From Maritimibacter sp. (GTDB lineage Bacteria; Pseudomonadota; Alphaproteobacteria; Rhodobacterales; Rhodobacteraceae): a DNA stretch of 64,000 nt. The translations under genes and the position numbers were made by a program. The DNA lies in NCBI GenBank assembly GCA_017792445.1, contig CP051232.1:3074001-3138000 (forward strand), given 5' to 3'. Below, piece after piece: positions 18,083 to 27,609 of this stretch. Below the pieces are notes generated by a model. That model had not been told where the DNA came from, searched no databases, and was given only the letters and a program-made list of their open reading frames with translations. The first letter of the stretch is position 1. Each line of letters opens with the position of its first letter.

Positions 18083-19944
18083 GTCGCCTCTGTCCAGCGG
18101 CGGCGGTCTGTCAGGCGAATGGCGGTGAAGACCTGCCGGGTGTCGATGCGCAGCGCGGCACGGTCAAGCAAGGTGAGGGCGTCGGTCACCTCGGGGTCAG
18201 TGCGGTCCGCCGCCTCGGCCCGTCCGCGCAACAGGCGCAGCCCGTCGACCAGCAGGCGAAACACGCCGGCATAGACCGGCAGACCGCCCTGGCATGCCGC
18301 CAGCAGGTCGTCGCGGGCGGTGTCGGGCACGCCGGGCGCTTCCAGCAGCGCAAGCCACGCGTGCAACACCGCCCCATCGGGCAGCCACGGGTTCCACGCC
18401 TGAAGGTTGCCGACCCAGTCATCCCAATGCGCGCCAGAGAACAATGCGGCGGTGTCCTCGCTGCGCTGCGTGCTCCAGCGCAGGGCGTTGACCAGCACCA
18501 GCGCCCCTGCGGCGGCGGCGAAGGGGTTGGAAACCTTGGAATACAGCCGGTCCTGCGCGGTGCGCAGAAGCGCGGTGGTGGCGCGGCTGTCCCCGGCGCG
18601 AAGGTAGGCCAGCAGCGCGGCGACATCCGGGTCGCGGGGCATCAGGTCGACGAAGGACGCCGAGGGCGTGGCGCGGTCGAACGTCACCAGCAGATCGGCC
18701 AGCCCGCCGCTCGACACCCGCCGCCACGGCAGCGGCAGCGGGCAAAGCCATGCGGCCAGCCCGTCGTGCAGAACACCATAGGCGCGCGGTGTCGAGTCCG
18801 GGCGCTGGGTCAGCGGATGCGGCGTGTGCGGAGACAGGACAAGGGCGGATATCGGGCCGTCGTCGTAGCGGTCCACCCCAGAGCCGAAGCCGATCACGTC
18901 GGGGGGCGTGCCTTCCAGCCGCCAGGCCAGTGCATCGGCCGGGGCGTCGGGCGTGAGGCGGTCCCGCAGCAGCGCATCCAGCGCGGGCCAGATCGGCGTG
19001 TCGTCCACGCGCTCGAACCACCACATCTCGGCATCCGGCAAAGGTGCTGGCTGCGGGGCCGCGTCCAGCTGGGCAAGGGCGTCGACCGTTTCGACGCTTT
19101 GCGCCGCACCCGCCGCCGATCTGACGCGCTCGGCCATCTGTGCCGGCAGCATCACGGTTTCCGTTTGGACCGAGGGCGCCACCGATCCGGCGCCCTCTAG
19201 CACCAGCGGCAAAAGGTCGGGCAGCAGGCTGTCCAGCAGCACGCGGGCCGCCCCGGCGATGTCGTAGCGTCCCAGCGTCGGGCGTAGCGCCTTCGCGGAC
19301 TGGGCAAGCCAGTCGAGGTCGCGGTCGGTCAGCCCGGCCACCTGAAGGATGTTGTTGATCCCGCGCGCGCGCAGGGCGGACTCCAGCTTGTCGCCGATGC
19401 CGGGGACGCGGCCGATGTCGTCCAGCGCGGGCACGCCCATTTCTTCTCCGATCCGCACCGTTCCGGTCATGTCCAACGGGACCGGCGCGACTGCCTCTTC
19501 CGGTCCGCCAGCGGTGATCGGCGCATCGCCCGGTTCCGGCGAGATGGGCTGAAGGTCTTGCGCGCCAAGGCTGGAGGTGGCCGGCGGCGCGGTCTCCATC
19601 GCCGGTTCGCGCGTCCGCTTCCCGGCGGGGACGACGCCGGAATAGCTTTGGTACTGAAGCCACTCGTGCGGCGAGTTGATCGCGTCGAAGGTCACGCGCG
19701 GGACGTCGCCCGCCGAGACCTTGACCGCGCGGGTCTGGACGCTGCCGTCCGGAAACCGCGCCTGCACCACGTACTGCCCCGGCGCGACCTTGACCCGAGC
19801 GGGCGCGCCGGTGCCGAAGGGAACGGGCACGTCATGCGCCTCGGTCCCGCCGTCGCCCAGCGGCGTGACATCGGCCAACGCACCGCCAAGCGCGATGACC
19901 TCTCCATCCAGCGTGCCGCCCACGATGAGTTCGAGTTGCGCCAT
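18079..19944 (-). CDS. Unknown protein with N-terminal beta domain and helix-hairpin-helix domain
   Basis: A 621-residue protein without signal peptide. Residues 1-85 look like a small beta-sandwich (VKVAPGQYVVQARFPDG) resembling the C-terminal part of the neighbouring caspase. A Pro/Ala-rich linker (about 105-165) leads to a helix-hairpin-helix unit at about 174-215 (VPGIGDKLESALRARGINNI), a fold that usually binds DNA or nucleotides or mediates protein contacts. The C-terminal 380 residues are helical with no family I recognise. It starts inside the caspase stop codon (TGATG), so the two are translated together, and it probably works as a partner or substrate of the caspase. Function unknown. 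Confidence 0.55.
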   Translation of the reverse strand: MAQLELIVGGTLDGEVIALGGALADVTPLGDGGTEAHDVPVPFGTGAPARVKVAPGQYVVQARFPDGSVQTRAVKVSAGDVPRVTFDAINSPHEWLQYQSYSGVVPAGKRTREPAMETAPPATSSLGAQDLQPISPEPGDAPITAGGPEEAVAPVPLDMTGTVRIGEEMGVPALDDIGRVPGIGDKLESALRARGINNILQVAGLTDRDLDWLAQSAKALRPTLGRYDIAGAARVLLDSLLPDLLPLVLEGAGSVAPSVQTETVMLPAQMAERVRSAAGAAQSVETVDALAQLDAAPQPAPLPDAEMWWFERVDDTPIWPALDALLRDRLTPDAPADALAWRLEGTPPDVIGFGSGVDRYDDGPISALVLSPHTPHPLTQRPDSTPRAYGVLHDGLAAWLCPLPLPWRRVSSGGLADLLVTFDRATPSASFVDLMPRDPDVAALLAYLRAGDSRATTALLRTAQDRLYSKVSNPFAAAAGALVLVNALRWSTQRSEDTAALFSGAHWDDWVGNLQAWNPWLPDGAVLHAWLALLEAPGVPDTARDDLLAACQGGLPVYAGVFRLLVDGLRLLRGRAEAADRTDPEVTDALTLLDRAALRIDTRQVFTAIRLTDRRRWTEAT

Positions 19945-21119
19945 CAGGTCACCTCGATCCGTTCCGAGCCGTTCGGCGGGTGAACGATCACATCGTCAAG
20001 CGGCGTGTCGTGGAAGGCGGCGGGCGGGTCGAACCGCGCCGAGATGCTGTAGACCCCGGCTTCGAGGTCCAGCAGGTAGGTTTCCTCGCTTTCCGGCTCG
20101 CGCAGGGGCATCGGCTGGCCGCCGTTGGTGCCCATCGGCTGCACCAGCAGCCGCACCACGCGGTTGGCGGTGCCCGGCATACAGCCCACGTCCACCGGGA
20201 CCATCGGCTTGGCGCCGGGGCCGGGAACCTTCAGCGTCATCGTGACCTCGTTGTCCTGCTCGATGGCGCTGGAGAAATTGCGGAATTCGTCCATCACCCG
20301 CATGATCTGGTGCTGGATCGCCAGCTTCAGCAGCGAACTGCACACCACCCAGCGCCCGCCCACCTTGCGCCAGGCGCCGCCGCGGAACGCGCGGGGCAGC
20401 GCTTCGGCGAAGGGCGAGGGGCGGTTGGTCAGGCCCCACGCCCGCTTGCCCGCCAGCGCCGAGCGGAACACCGGGGCCGATTGCTGCGCCAGCACGCCAT
20501 CGTTGCGGAAGACCGGGTCGCCCTTGTCGTCGCCGTGGAACAGGTTCTCGGACGCGACGCGGCAGGCGTCGAGGAAATAGACCTGCCGCCGCGCGGTGCA
20601 TTTCGCCATGCCCTGATGCAACTGGGTGAAGTCGATCGCGTGGCGGAACGGGTTGAACGGATCGGCGCCGAAATCCGAGGCCAGCAGCGTGTTCTGAAGC
20701 CCGGCCTCGATGCCGTGGCCGCAGAAGTAGAACAGCATCAGGTTGTCGGCGTGCGCGTCGCCGCGCTGCCGCCAGCCGTGCAGCGCGGCGCGGATGCCGT
20801 CCATCGTGGCGTCCGGCACCGGGCGGTCAGGGATCAGCATGTGGTGGAACCGGGCGGGCCCCGGCTGTTCGGCGATCACAAGACTTAGCGACCGCAGCGG
20901 GTGCTCCGGGTCGCCGTGGTAAGTGTCGAGCACCCAGTTCGCGATCCGCCGGGCGGAGTGCGGCGGCGAACTCAGCTGCCCCAGATCCTCGCCCCCGGTG
21001 TCGAACAGGTCGCCCGCGCCGTCCGGGAAGTGGCGGTAATGGCCGCAGCCGATGACCACGGCATGAACGCCGGGCTGGTCGGGCGTATCGTCCTGAAAGA
21101 TCAGCGCCGGGTCGGCCAT
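19944..21119 (-). CDS. Caspase family (peptidase C14-like) protein
   Basis: A 391-residue protein with a caspase/metacaspase-like domain in the first 220 residues. The catalytic pair is visible: His135 in LFYFCGHG and Cys186 in VYFLDACR, with the opening beta strand HAVVIGCGHYRHFP at 19-32. There is no signal peptide, so it is probably cytoplasmic. The C-terminal part (about 260-391) is beta-rich (LEAGVYSISARFDPP) and looks like the N-terminal domain of the downstream protein. It lies 4 bp after the astacin-like gene. Bacterial caspases act in regulated cell death, phage defence or regulated proteolysis; which applies here is unknown. Confidence 0.82.
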   Translation of the reverse strand: MADPALIFQDDTPDQPGVHAVVIGCGHYRHFPDGAGDLFDTGGEDLGQLSSPPHSARRIANWVLDTYHGDPEHPLRSLSLVIAEQPGPARFHHMLIPDRPVPDATMDGIRAALHGWRQRGDAHADNLMLFYFCGHGIEAGLQNTLLASDFGADPFNPFRHAIDFTQLHQGMAKCTARRQVYFLDACRVASENLFHGDDKGDPVFRNDGVLAQQSAPVFRSALAGKRAWGLTNRPSPFAEALPRAFRGGAWRKVGGRWVVCSSLLKLAIQHQIMRVMDEFRNFSSAIEQDNEVTMTLKVPGPGAKPMVPVDVGCMPGTANRVVRLLVQPMGTNGGQPMPLREPESEETYLLDLEAGVYSISARFDPPAAFHDTPLDDVIVHPPNGSERIEVT

Positions 21120-21123
21120 GGCG

Positions 21124-21948
21124 TTATCGCTTTGCGTATTCCGATGCGTAGGCTTCGGCGATGGTGGCGATGTCGCCGTCGCTCAGCCCGTCACGCTGGC
21201 CGATGGGGTCGCCGTTCCGCGTGGTGATCGTGGGTTCGCCGTTCTTCGAGAAGAAATGCGTCCCGTAATGCATGATCGAGGCGGTGTCGTAGGCGCCCAT
21301 GTCCTCGCCGTCGTGGATATGCTGTTCGAAGTTGTGCTCCATGTTCGCGATGACGTTTTCGAGGTGGACGGTGATGTGGCAGTCCCGGTCCGAGCGGCAT
21401 TGCTCGTGCCACAGCCCGATGGCGTGGCCGATCTCGTGGATGGTGTTGCCCGTGGTGCAGTTGGGGCCAAGCTGCACGATCTGCTCGCCGCCGATGCGCC
21501 CGACGTGGGCGGCGCAGCCCGCGCCGGGAACGAAAGCGACGAAATCGGTCTCGTCTGTACGCTCGGTGAACAGCATGTCGGTGTGGTGGGTCCAGTGGGC
21601 GATGGCGTCGTGGACCCGGTCCTTGTCGGCCAGTGCGTCGTCGATGCGGTAGGGCACGATCCCCTTGGGCCAGCGGTTGCGCGGCAGGACGACGATGCCA
21701 AAGGGCTCCACCTTGTTCAGCAGGTCAACGCCGCCGTTGTCTTCGACCTCGGCTTTCAGTTTCTCCATCTCGGCCACCGGGCCCAGCAGGATACATCCTT
21801 CGAACACCGCCTGTCCGTCGACCACGGCATAGGTGACTTCCCTGAAGTTGAACCCATCTACGCCGCTCAGCCCTCGGACATAGCCTGTGCGGATCGAGTC
21901 CGATCCCAGCAGACCTGCGGGGTCCGCATCCGCGTCATGAATAGCCAT
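21124..21948 (-). CDS. Astacin-like (M12A) zinc metalloprotease
   Basis: A 274-residue protein with the full astacin signature HEIGHAIGLWHEQCRSD (His171, His175 and His181 as zinc ligands, Glu172 catalytic) and the Met-turn SIMHYG with Tyr228. Upstream elements typical of the family are present (VPYRIDD near 98 and a GCAAHVGRIGGEQ block at 144-156). Unlike most astacins it has no visible signal peptide; the first 90 residues could be a propeptide or a binding domain. It sits directly upstream of the caspase gene, so two different protease types are made from one transcript. Confidence 0.85.
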   Translation of the reverse strand: MAIHDADADPAGLLGSDSIRTGYVRGLSGVDGFNFREVTYAVVDGQAVFEGCILLGPVAEMEKLKAEVEDNGGVDLLNKVEPFGIVVLPRNRWPKGIVPYRIDDALADKDRVHDAIAHWTHHTDMLFTERTDETDFVAFVPGAGCAAHVGRIGGEQIVQLGPNCTTGNTIHEIGHAIGLWHEQCRSDRDCHITVHLENVIANMEHNFEQHIHDGEDMGAYDTASIMHYGTHFFSKNGEPTITTRNGDPIGQRDGLSDGDIATIAEAYASEYAKR

Positions 21949-22003
21949 TGCTCAAATCCGTGCGTCTGTAAATGACGTTACGTTAACATACTCAACCTAT
22001 GAT

Positions 22004-22339
22004 TTAAAGCGGTGATAGGTCGAGCGTCAGGGGCGCGCCTTCTCGGGCAAGCGGAACCGAGGCCTTCGTGACCAGATCGCCGGAAGCCAGCGACCCGTCT
22101 GCCGCCCGGACCACCCGCGCGGCGATGGTGATGCGGCCGTGGTCGGGCAGGCGGCATTCCAGACGGAACGGCAGGTCGGGGCCGTCCCCGGCGGACAGGG
22201 TCTGCCGGTGGCGGCAAAGCGGCGTGGCGGGTGCGTCCGACAAAGCCGTGTCCTGAACCGTGACGATCAGGACCGCCGCTTCCGACAAGGGCGCCGGTAT
22301 CCGGGCGATGCCGGTGACGATGCGCGGGCGGTCGATCAT
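22004..22339 (-). CDS. Small YbaY/YscW-like beta protein
   Basis: About 111 residues from the ATG at 22337-22339 (MIDRPRIVTGIARIPAPL). The pattern V-x-G-x-A-x-I-P...A-V-L-I-V-T-V-Q-D...DAP, then PFRLEC and an I-x-A-R-V strand, followed by a hydrophobic end, resembles the YbaY/type III secretion pilotin-like beta-sandwich family. There is no lipoprotein box. An upstream ATG at 22436-22438 in the same frame is possible; neither has a convincing ribosome-binding site. It is the first gene of the minus-strand protease operon, 55 bp before the astacin gene, and may be a chaperone or inhibitor. Confidence 0.5.
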   Translation of the reverse strand: MIDRPRIVTGIARIPAPLSEAAVLIVTVQDTALSDAPATPLCRHRQTLSAGDGPDLPFRLECRLPDHGRITIAARVVRAADGSLASGDLVTKASVPLAREGAPLTLDLSPL

Positions 22340-22804
22340 GGCATTGCCGCGCCGTCCGGGGCGGGTGCGCGACAGGGGGCGCGGGGCGAATCGAGACCGG
22401 GAACAGGCATGGCCGCAGTTTAGTGTCGGGTCAGTCATCAGGGGAACGGGGCTGTCTTTTGGCGGGGGGCGGGCAAGGACGTCGGGGCCGGGCAGGCAGC
22501 GCGTTCGGTGCGACGCGCCGCCTGCGTCCCCGGCCGAGGCCGCTGCGCCGGATCGCATTGAAAAACAAGGATTGGCCGGAGGTGTCTTGGGGGCGCTCGG
22601 CCCGGCGATTTGCCACTTCCTTCTTGGCTGATGCGACGTGAATAATCACGTTAATTTAGATAGTTAAGTTTCAATCTTAACGTTCTGAATGCAACAGGTG
22701 CGGTCGCGTTTCGGCTGACCCCGTGCTGCCGCCTTGCCGGGTTTGAAAGACCTGTGGTCGTATCGGGCCTGACAGTCTCGGGGCTTGTGTTGGGGGGTGT
22801 TGCG
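22340..22804. promoter_or_regulatory. Divergent intergenic region upstream of cheBR and the protease operon
   Basis: About 465 bp without a convincing gene. The part nearest 22340-22620 is GC-rich and could code in the minus strand if the small protein starts earlier. The part at 22636-22690 is AT-rich with recurrent TTAA/ACGTTAA words (CACGTTAATTTAG, GTTAAG, CTTAACGTT), which is where I would place the cheBR promoter. Confidence 0.4.
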
Positions 22805-25800
22805 GTGGCTGAGGAGGAGACGAACAGACCTATGGTGATCGTCGGGGTCGGCGCCTCGGCGGGCGGGCTGGAGGCGACGTCGCTGCTGGTCCAAAACCTC
22901 GTGAAAAACCTCAACTGCGTCTATGTGCTGGCGCAGCATATGTCGCCCAGCCACAAAAGCATGCTGGTCCAGCTTCTTGCCCGCGAGACCTCGCTGGCCG
23001 TGGCCGAGATCGAGGATGGCACCGAACCGGTCGAAGGGACGATCTATATCCCGCCGCCCGGCAGCGACGTGATCTATGTCGATGGCCATTTGCAGCTTGC
23101 GACCCCGATGGGGCACCCGGCCAGTTCGAAACCCTCGGCCGACCGGTTGTTCAAATCGCTGGCGCAGAACGCCGGGGAATACGCGGTGGGCATCGTCCTG
23201 TCGGGCACCGGCAGCGATGGCAGTTACGGCGTACAGGCGATCCGCGAGGCCGGGGGCATCACGATCGCGCAGGAACCGGAGTCCTGCAAATACGACAGCA
23301 TGCCGGTCTCTGCCATCCGCACAGGTTGTGTCGACCTCACGCTGACTCCGCAACAGATCGGGCTGCATCTTGCGAAGATCCTCGAACGTCCGCGCGATCT
23401 GGACAGCCTGCGCAAGATGTACGAGCGCGATCACCGGAACTCGGACCTGTTCCAGATCCTGCTGGCGCATACCCGCGTGGATTTCCGGCACTACAAGGAA
23501 ACCACGATCAACCGCCGCATCCACCGGCGGATGATCGCGAAGGGGATCGAAGAGTTCAAAGACTATGTCGAGCACTGCCGGGTGTCGGTCGAGGAAGTCG
23601 AGGCGCTGTACCGCGACCTGCTGATCTCGGTCACGAACTTCTTCCGCGATCCCGAACAATTCAACAGCCTGTCCAAGGTACTGGCGGAACGGCTGGCGCG
23701 GTCGCCGGACGCACCGGTGCGGATCTGGGTTCCGGGCTGCGCGACCGGGGAAGAGGCCTATTCCATAGCCATCCTTGCCATCGAGGCGATGGGGGGGCTG
23801 GACAAGGTCGCGGCCGACCGGTTGCAGGTCTTCGCGACCGACATCGACGAGAGGGCGCTGACCGTGGGCCGGGCGGGCGTCTACCCGGCCACCGCGCTTG
23901 CCGACATTCCGCAGAAGTACCTGGCGCGCTATTTCGTGCTGGGCGACGACCGGATCGAGGCCAAGCCCCGGCTGAAGGGGCACCTGATGTTCACCCGGCA
24001 CAACGTGTTTCAAGACGCTCCGTTCATGTCGATCGATCTGGTCAGCATTCGCAACGTACTGATCTATTTCGAGGCGCGGTTGCAGGAACGCGTCCTGACC
24101 CGGATTCAGTATGCGTTGAAACAGGACGGGTTACTGTTCCTCGGCACCTCCGAGACCACCGGCGCGCTGGAACACCTGTTTTCGCCCGTCGTGCCGCACG
24201 CGAAGATATTCCGCAAGCAAAGCAGCCGCTTGCCTGCTATCGCGGCGCTGGAGCAGTCGCTTCCTCCGGATCTACGTGGCCGCCGCCCGCCGATCCCCAC
24301 GCGCAATGACCCGCCTCCCGAAGACCGAAAGCGGTTCGACGCTTTGGCGAAGGCGGTGGCAGGCACCGGTCTGCTGGTCAATGCGGACAAGGTGGTCCAG
24401 CGGATCTTCGGCGACATCGCGCCCTTCGTCGAAATGAAAGTGCCGATCCACGGGAACATGACGCTGAACGTGCTGAAGAAGGCGCTGGCCTACGACGCGA
24501 ACAGCATGATGATGGTTGCCCTGAAGCATGACGAGCCGCGCTTCGGCCAGTGGCACCAGATCGAGGCGCATGATTTCAACACGGTGCGGATGACGGCCTA
24601 TCCGATCAAGCCCGACGACGAGGTCGAGCCGCTGGTGCTGATCGCCTTCGAAACCGAACACCGCCTGCCGCCCGTGCCGGGCGAGGACAAACGCAGCGAC
24701 TATGCCGAATATCTCGAAACCGAACTGACCCGCACGCGCGAGACGCTGCAGGTCGCAATCGAGCAGTTGCAGACGTCGAACGAGGAATTGCAGTCGCTGA
24801 ATGAGGAAATGCAGTCCTCGAACGAGGAGCTGCAGTCCACCAACGAGGAACTGGAGACCTCGAACGAGGAACTGCAATCCACCAACGAGGAACTGATTAC
24901 CGTCAACGAGGAGTTGATGGTGAACAGCTCTCAGCTGGAACGGACGGGTGTCGAACTGAACGGGCTGATCAAGCGCCTGCCCACTGTGATGATGATGCTG
25001 GATCCGGGCCTGCTGATCCGCCACGCGTCACAAAGCGCGGTAGAGACGTTCGAGATCCGCGACCGTGGGCAGACGATGGGGCACCTTTCGCAATGCCGCA
25101 TTCCGCCGGGCTATCCGCCGCTGGTCGACATCTGCGCGCAGGCCTTGGTCGAAAGGCGCAGCTGCACACGCCAGTTCGAGGTGTTCTGGCAGCTGAAGTC
25201 GCTGACCGTCACGCCACTTCTGACCGAGGCGGACGAGTTGATCGGGCTTGTCGTGATGATCGAAAGCATGGACATGGCGGGCGATACGCTGCTGAACGAA
25301 ACGCTGCGGTCGTTTGGGAACATCGGGACGTGGCGGCTTAACATCGCGACGGGAACGCTGACGTGGTCGGACGAGACCTTCGCGATCCACGGTTTGCCCC
25401 ACACCCAGCCGCCGCCGACCGTCGAGGCCGCCATCGCGTATTACATGCCCGAGGATCAGCCCCGCATCCGCGCCAGCCTTGATGCGACGGCCAAGACCGG
25501 CGCACCGTTTCATTTCTTCGCCCGGATGATGCGGGCGGACGGGCGCGTGATCGTCGTGGAATCCGCCGGCGCCGCGGTTCAGGACAAGAACGGCGAGACG
25601 GTGGCGATGGTCGGCGTGTTCCGCGACTATACCCGCGCGCGAACCGACGACCTGCTGGTCCGGCACTACGACAGCGTCGCCGCGAAGCAGTCGATCGGGT
25701 TTTATTCGCACGATATCGAGAACGACCTGACCTACTGGAGTCCGTGGCTGCACGACCTTCTGGGGCAGGGCGAAAGCGAACCTCGCGGCTTCGACGCCGC

Positions 25801-26005
25801 GCTGAAACGCTTTGTGCCGGACTCGCACGGGCGGCTTGAGACCTGCTTTCGCAACGCGTTGGAAAAGAAGGAGTCCTTCGACCTTGTCGAGACGATCCTG
25901 CTGGGCGACGGGGCAAAGGCGCGGTGCCGCGTCACCGGACAGGTGGATGTGGGTGACAAGGGCGACCCCCAGCACCTTTTCGGCACGTTCGAGTTGGTGA
26001 CCTGA
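22805..26005 (+). CDS. CheB-CheR fusion protein with PAS domains
   Basis: A 1066-residue protein from the GTG at 22805, which follows GGGGGG at 22792-22797; an earlier GTG at 22754 is possible. The CheB methylesterase domain covers about 10-185 with catalytic Ser18 (GASAGG), His45 (QHMSP) and Asp138 (GSDGSYG). A CheR methyltransferase domain follows (about 205-470, SAM motif [10 protein letters not shown]). A long coiled coil of repeated T/S-N-E-E-L units lies at about 650-705, and at least two PAS-like domains fill the rest. No receiver or histidine kinase domain is visible. It likely modifies a receptor or signals in a two-component network rather than in flagellar chemotaxis, since no che genes are near. 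Confidence 0.88.
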   Translation: MAEEETNRPMVIVGVGASAGGLEATSLLVQNLVKNLNCVYVLAQHMSPSHKSMLVQLLARETSLAVAEIEDGTEPVEGTIYIPPPGSDVIYVDGHLQLATPMGHPASSKPSADRLFKSLAQNAGEYAVGIVLSGTGSDGSYGVQAIREAGGITIAQEPESCKYDSMPVSAIRTGCVDLTLTPQQIGLHLAKILERPRDLDSLRKMYERDHRNSDLFQILLAHTRVDFRHYKETTINRRIHRRMIAKGIEEFKDYVEHCRVSVEEVEALYRDLLISVTNFFRDPEQFNSLSKVLAERLARSPDAPVRIWVPGCATGEEAYSIAILAIEAMGGLDKVAADRLQVFATDIDERALTVGRAGVYPATALADIPQKYLARYFVLGDDRIEAKPRLKGHLMFTRHNVFQDAPFMSIDLVSIRNVLIYFEARLQERVLTRIQYALKQDGLLFLGTSETTGALEHLFSPVVPHAKIFRKQSSRLPAIAALEQSLPPDLRGRRPPIPTRNDPPPEDRKRFDALAKAVAGTGLLVNADKVVQRIFGDIAPFVEMKVPIHGNMTLNVLKKALAYDANSMMMVALKHDEPRFGQWHQIEAHDFNTVRMTAYPIKPDDEVEPLVLIAFETEHRLPPVPGEDKRSDYAEYLETELTRTRETLQVAIEQLQTSNEELQSLNEEMQSSNEELQSTNEELETSNEELQSTNEELITVNEELMVNSSQLERTGVELNGLIKRLPTVMMMLDPGLLIRHASQSAVETFEIRDRGQTMGHLSQCRIPPGYPPLVDICAQALVERRSCTRQFEVFWQLKSLTVTPLLTEADELIGLVVMIESMDMAGDTLLNETLRSFGNIGTWRLNIATGTLTWSDETFAIHGLPHTQPPPTVEAAIAYYMPEDQPRIRASLDATAKTGAPFHFFARMMRADGRVIVVESAGAAVQDKNGETVAMVGVFRDYTRARTDDLLVRHYDSVAAKQSIGFYSHDIENDLTYWSPWLHDLLGQGESEPRGFDAALKRFVPDSHGRLETCFRNALEKKESFDLVETILLGDGAKARCRVTGQVDVGDKGDPQHLFGTFELVT

Positions 26006-26111
26006 GTTCTCGGTTTCTTAACTTTTTTCGTGCAGGGCCGGGGCGTTAACCCTTTGTAAACCAAATGCTCGTACCAAAACGGCGCTTATCCCAGCCGAAG
26101 GAACACTAGAC

Positions 26112-26771
26112 GTGCTTGCCGAAGCGGGTGCTGACCAGCATGGCCGTTGCCAGGTCTCACTGACCCTGACCAGAGATTTGCTGACCGATGAATGGTTCGC
26201 GGATCGGATCGAGTTCCACCTTGGTGGGGCTCGGAACGTCACGACGTTCAAATGCGCGACGCCCATCGCCAGCGCGTTCTCGGCCGACTTCGTGGCACAG
26301 ATCCGCAAGCATCTGCCTCAGACGACGGATGCGGCGGTGATCGTGGAATCCGAAAGCGTTGTGCAGACCCAGAAGCTTGTCCTTGGCGGCGTGCGCGTGG
26401 TGGCGCAGCAGGCGCGGCACGGCGTGCAAAGCGTGATCATGCGGTTCAAGCAGGCCCTTGGCGCGATGCAGTCGGTGCTGCTGCCGAAGTATCGCACCGA
26501 ACAGACCACGCGCGAGGCGCTGGACCGCTCTGCGGCAGAGGCGCTTTTGTATCTGCTTCGCCCGTGCCTCGATCTGGCAGAGGTCGAACTCGACGGCGAG
26601 ACGGAAGTGCTGGAACAGGTGGCGCGGCGGCTTGAGTCGCTGGCCGAGAACAAGGAAGAGCTTCGGTTCTTCGTCTACCTGCTGCGGCGGTTCGTCGAGA
26701 ATGCGCCGATGGCCGAAGTCACCGCGCCCCGACCGCGCCAGAAGGGGCTGCCCAGCCCGGACCCGGCCTGA
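26112..26771 (+). CDS. Unknown protein downstream of CheB-CheR fusion
   Basis: A 219-residue, soluble protein starting at GTG 26112. No family is recognised. It has a beta-rich first half (SLTLTRDLLTDEWFADRIEF) and a helical second half containing ALLYLLRPCLDLAEVELDGE and a charged helix with LESLAENKEELRFF. It ends in a Pro-rich tail. It lies 106 bp downstream of the CheB-CheR fusion on the same strand, so the two may function together. The gap holds TTAACCCTTTGTAAAC (26046-26061), one mismatch from the TTAA-N7-TTAAC consensus of CtrA. Confidence 0.55.
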   Translation: MLAEAGADQHGRCQVSLTLTRDLLTDEWFADRIEFHLGGARNVTTFKCATPIASAFSADFVAQIRKHLPQTTDAAVIVESESVVQTQKLVLGGVRVVAQQARHGVQSVIMRFKQALGAMQSVLLPKYRTEQTTREALDRSAAEALLYLLRPCLDLAEVELDGETEVLEQVARRLESLAENKEELRFFVYLLRRFVENAPMAEVTAPRPRQKGLPSPDPA

Positions 26772-26775
26772 CGGT

Positions 26776-27609
26776 CTAGCCCAGTTCCATCGTCGCGACG
26801 GCTTGCAGCGTCCCGTCCGGCGCGGGGGCGGCGCCGCGATACATGCGCGCCGTCGCGAAGGTTTCCTGAAAGCCGAGTGCTTCAAGTCGGGCCGCAAGCG
26901 CGTCTTGCCCCGGCGCCGCGTCGATGAACAGCGGCTGGCCGGGCAGGGAGGCGGCGGCGGACGCGGCCAGCGCCAGCGCGCCCTCGGCATCCGCTGCGAT
27001 CACCGGGCCGATCTTGCACCCCTCGCGGCAGGCGCGGATCGTTGCGAAGCCGGTCAGCGTGCCGCCATCCTCGGCAACCACCGTCTTTCGGGTCGCGCTA
27101 TCCGCCAGCCACGCCGAAAGAAACGCGGGCCGGTCATAACCGCAGGCCGCCCGGTCAAGCGCGGTGAGAGAGGCAAGGTCCGCGGGCCGGGCAGGGCGGT
27201 GCCCCTTGGCCGTCACCGCCTCCAACTGCCCCATGAACCTGCGCGTGGCCCCGGCCGGCGCGAAGCCCGACTTGGCGTAATTCGCCTGTTGCGCGGCGAC
27301 GCCGTCCAACCCTACGGTCCGGTCCCCGGCATGGGCCAGCGCGTGTTGCCACAGGGCGAACCCGATGCCGCGTCCGCGATAGTCCGGGCGGCACAGGTAC
27401 AGGCCAAGGAACGCCATCGTCGGATCGTGGTTCACAACCGAGATCGCCGCGACCGGCGCGCCATCCGCTTCCGCGACGAAGAATCCCTCGGGGTCGGCGG
27501 CGTAAAAGGCGGCGGCGTCGTCCAGCCCCGGGTTCCAGCCTTCCTCTGCCGCCCAGTCCAGCATCAACGCCACCTCGGCGGCGCTGGCGGTGCGGCAGGT
27601 CGCGGTCAT
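26776..27609 (-). CDS. GNAT family N-acetyltransferase, two-domain
   Basis: A 277-residue protein with an N-terminal GNAT domain: acetyl-CoA binding motif A is LCRPDYRGRGIGFALWQHAL (R-G-R-G-I-G at about 82-87). The C-terminal half (about 140-277) resembles the second domain found in DUF1248-type acetyltransferases. It overlaps the GntR regulator gene by four bases and is therefore co-transcribed. The acceptor is unknown; the adjacent importer and racemase suggest an amino compound. Confidence 0.8.
   Translation of the reverse strand: MTATCRTASAAEVALMLDWAAEEGWNPGLDDAAAFYAADPEGFFVAEADGAPVAAISVVNHDPTMAFLGLYLCRPDYRGRGIGFALWQHALAHAGDRTVGLDGVAAQQANYAKSGFAPAGATRRFMGQLEAVTAKGHRPARPADLASLTALDRAACGYDRPAFLSAWLADSATRKTVVAEDGGTLTGFATIRACREGCKIGPVIAADAEGALALAASAAASLPGQPLFIDAAPGQDALAARLEALGFQETFATARMYRGAAPAPDGTLQAVATMELG

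Noticed and set aside
15977-18274. A 765-codon plus-strand open frame over the membrane protein of the protease operon
   Set aside because: Composition is that of an antisense shadow; the minus-strand frame has a signal peptide, membrane helices and overlapping start/stop with its neighbours.
19944-21119. Classification of the protease operon as a known caspase-gasdermin or CBASS-type defence system
   Set aside because: No gasdermin-like small pore protein, cyclase, CRISPR component or STAND ATPase is visible next to the caspase, so a named system cannot be claimed.
24763-24930. Tandem DNA repeats resembling a CRISPR or minisatellite
   Set aside because: The repeats are in frame inside the CheB-CheR fusion and encode T/S-N-E-E-L heptad-like units of a coiled coil, a normal feature of this family.
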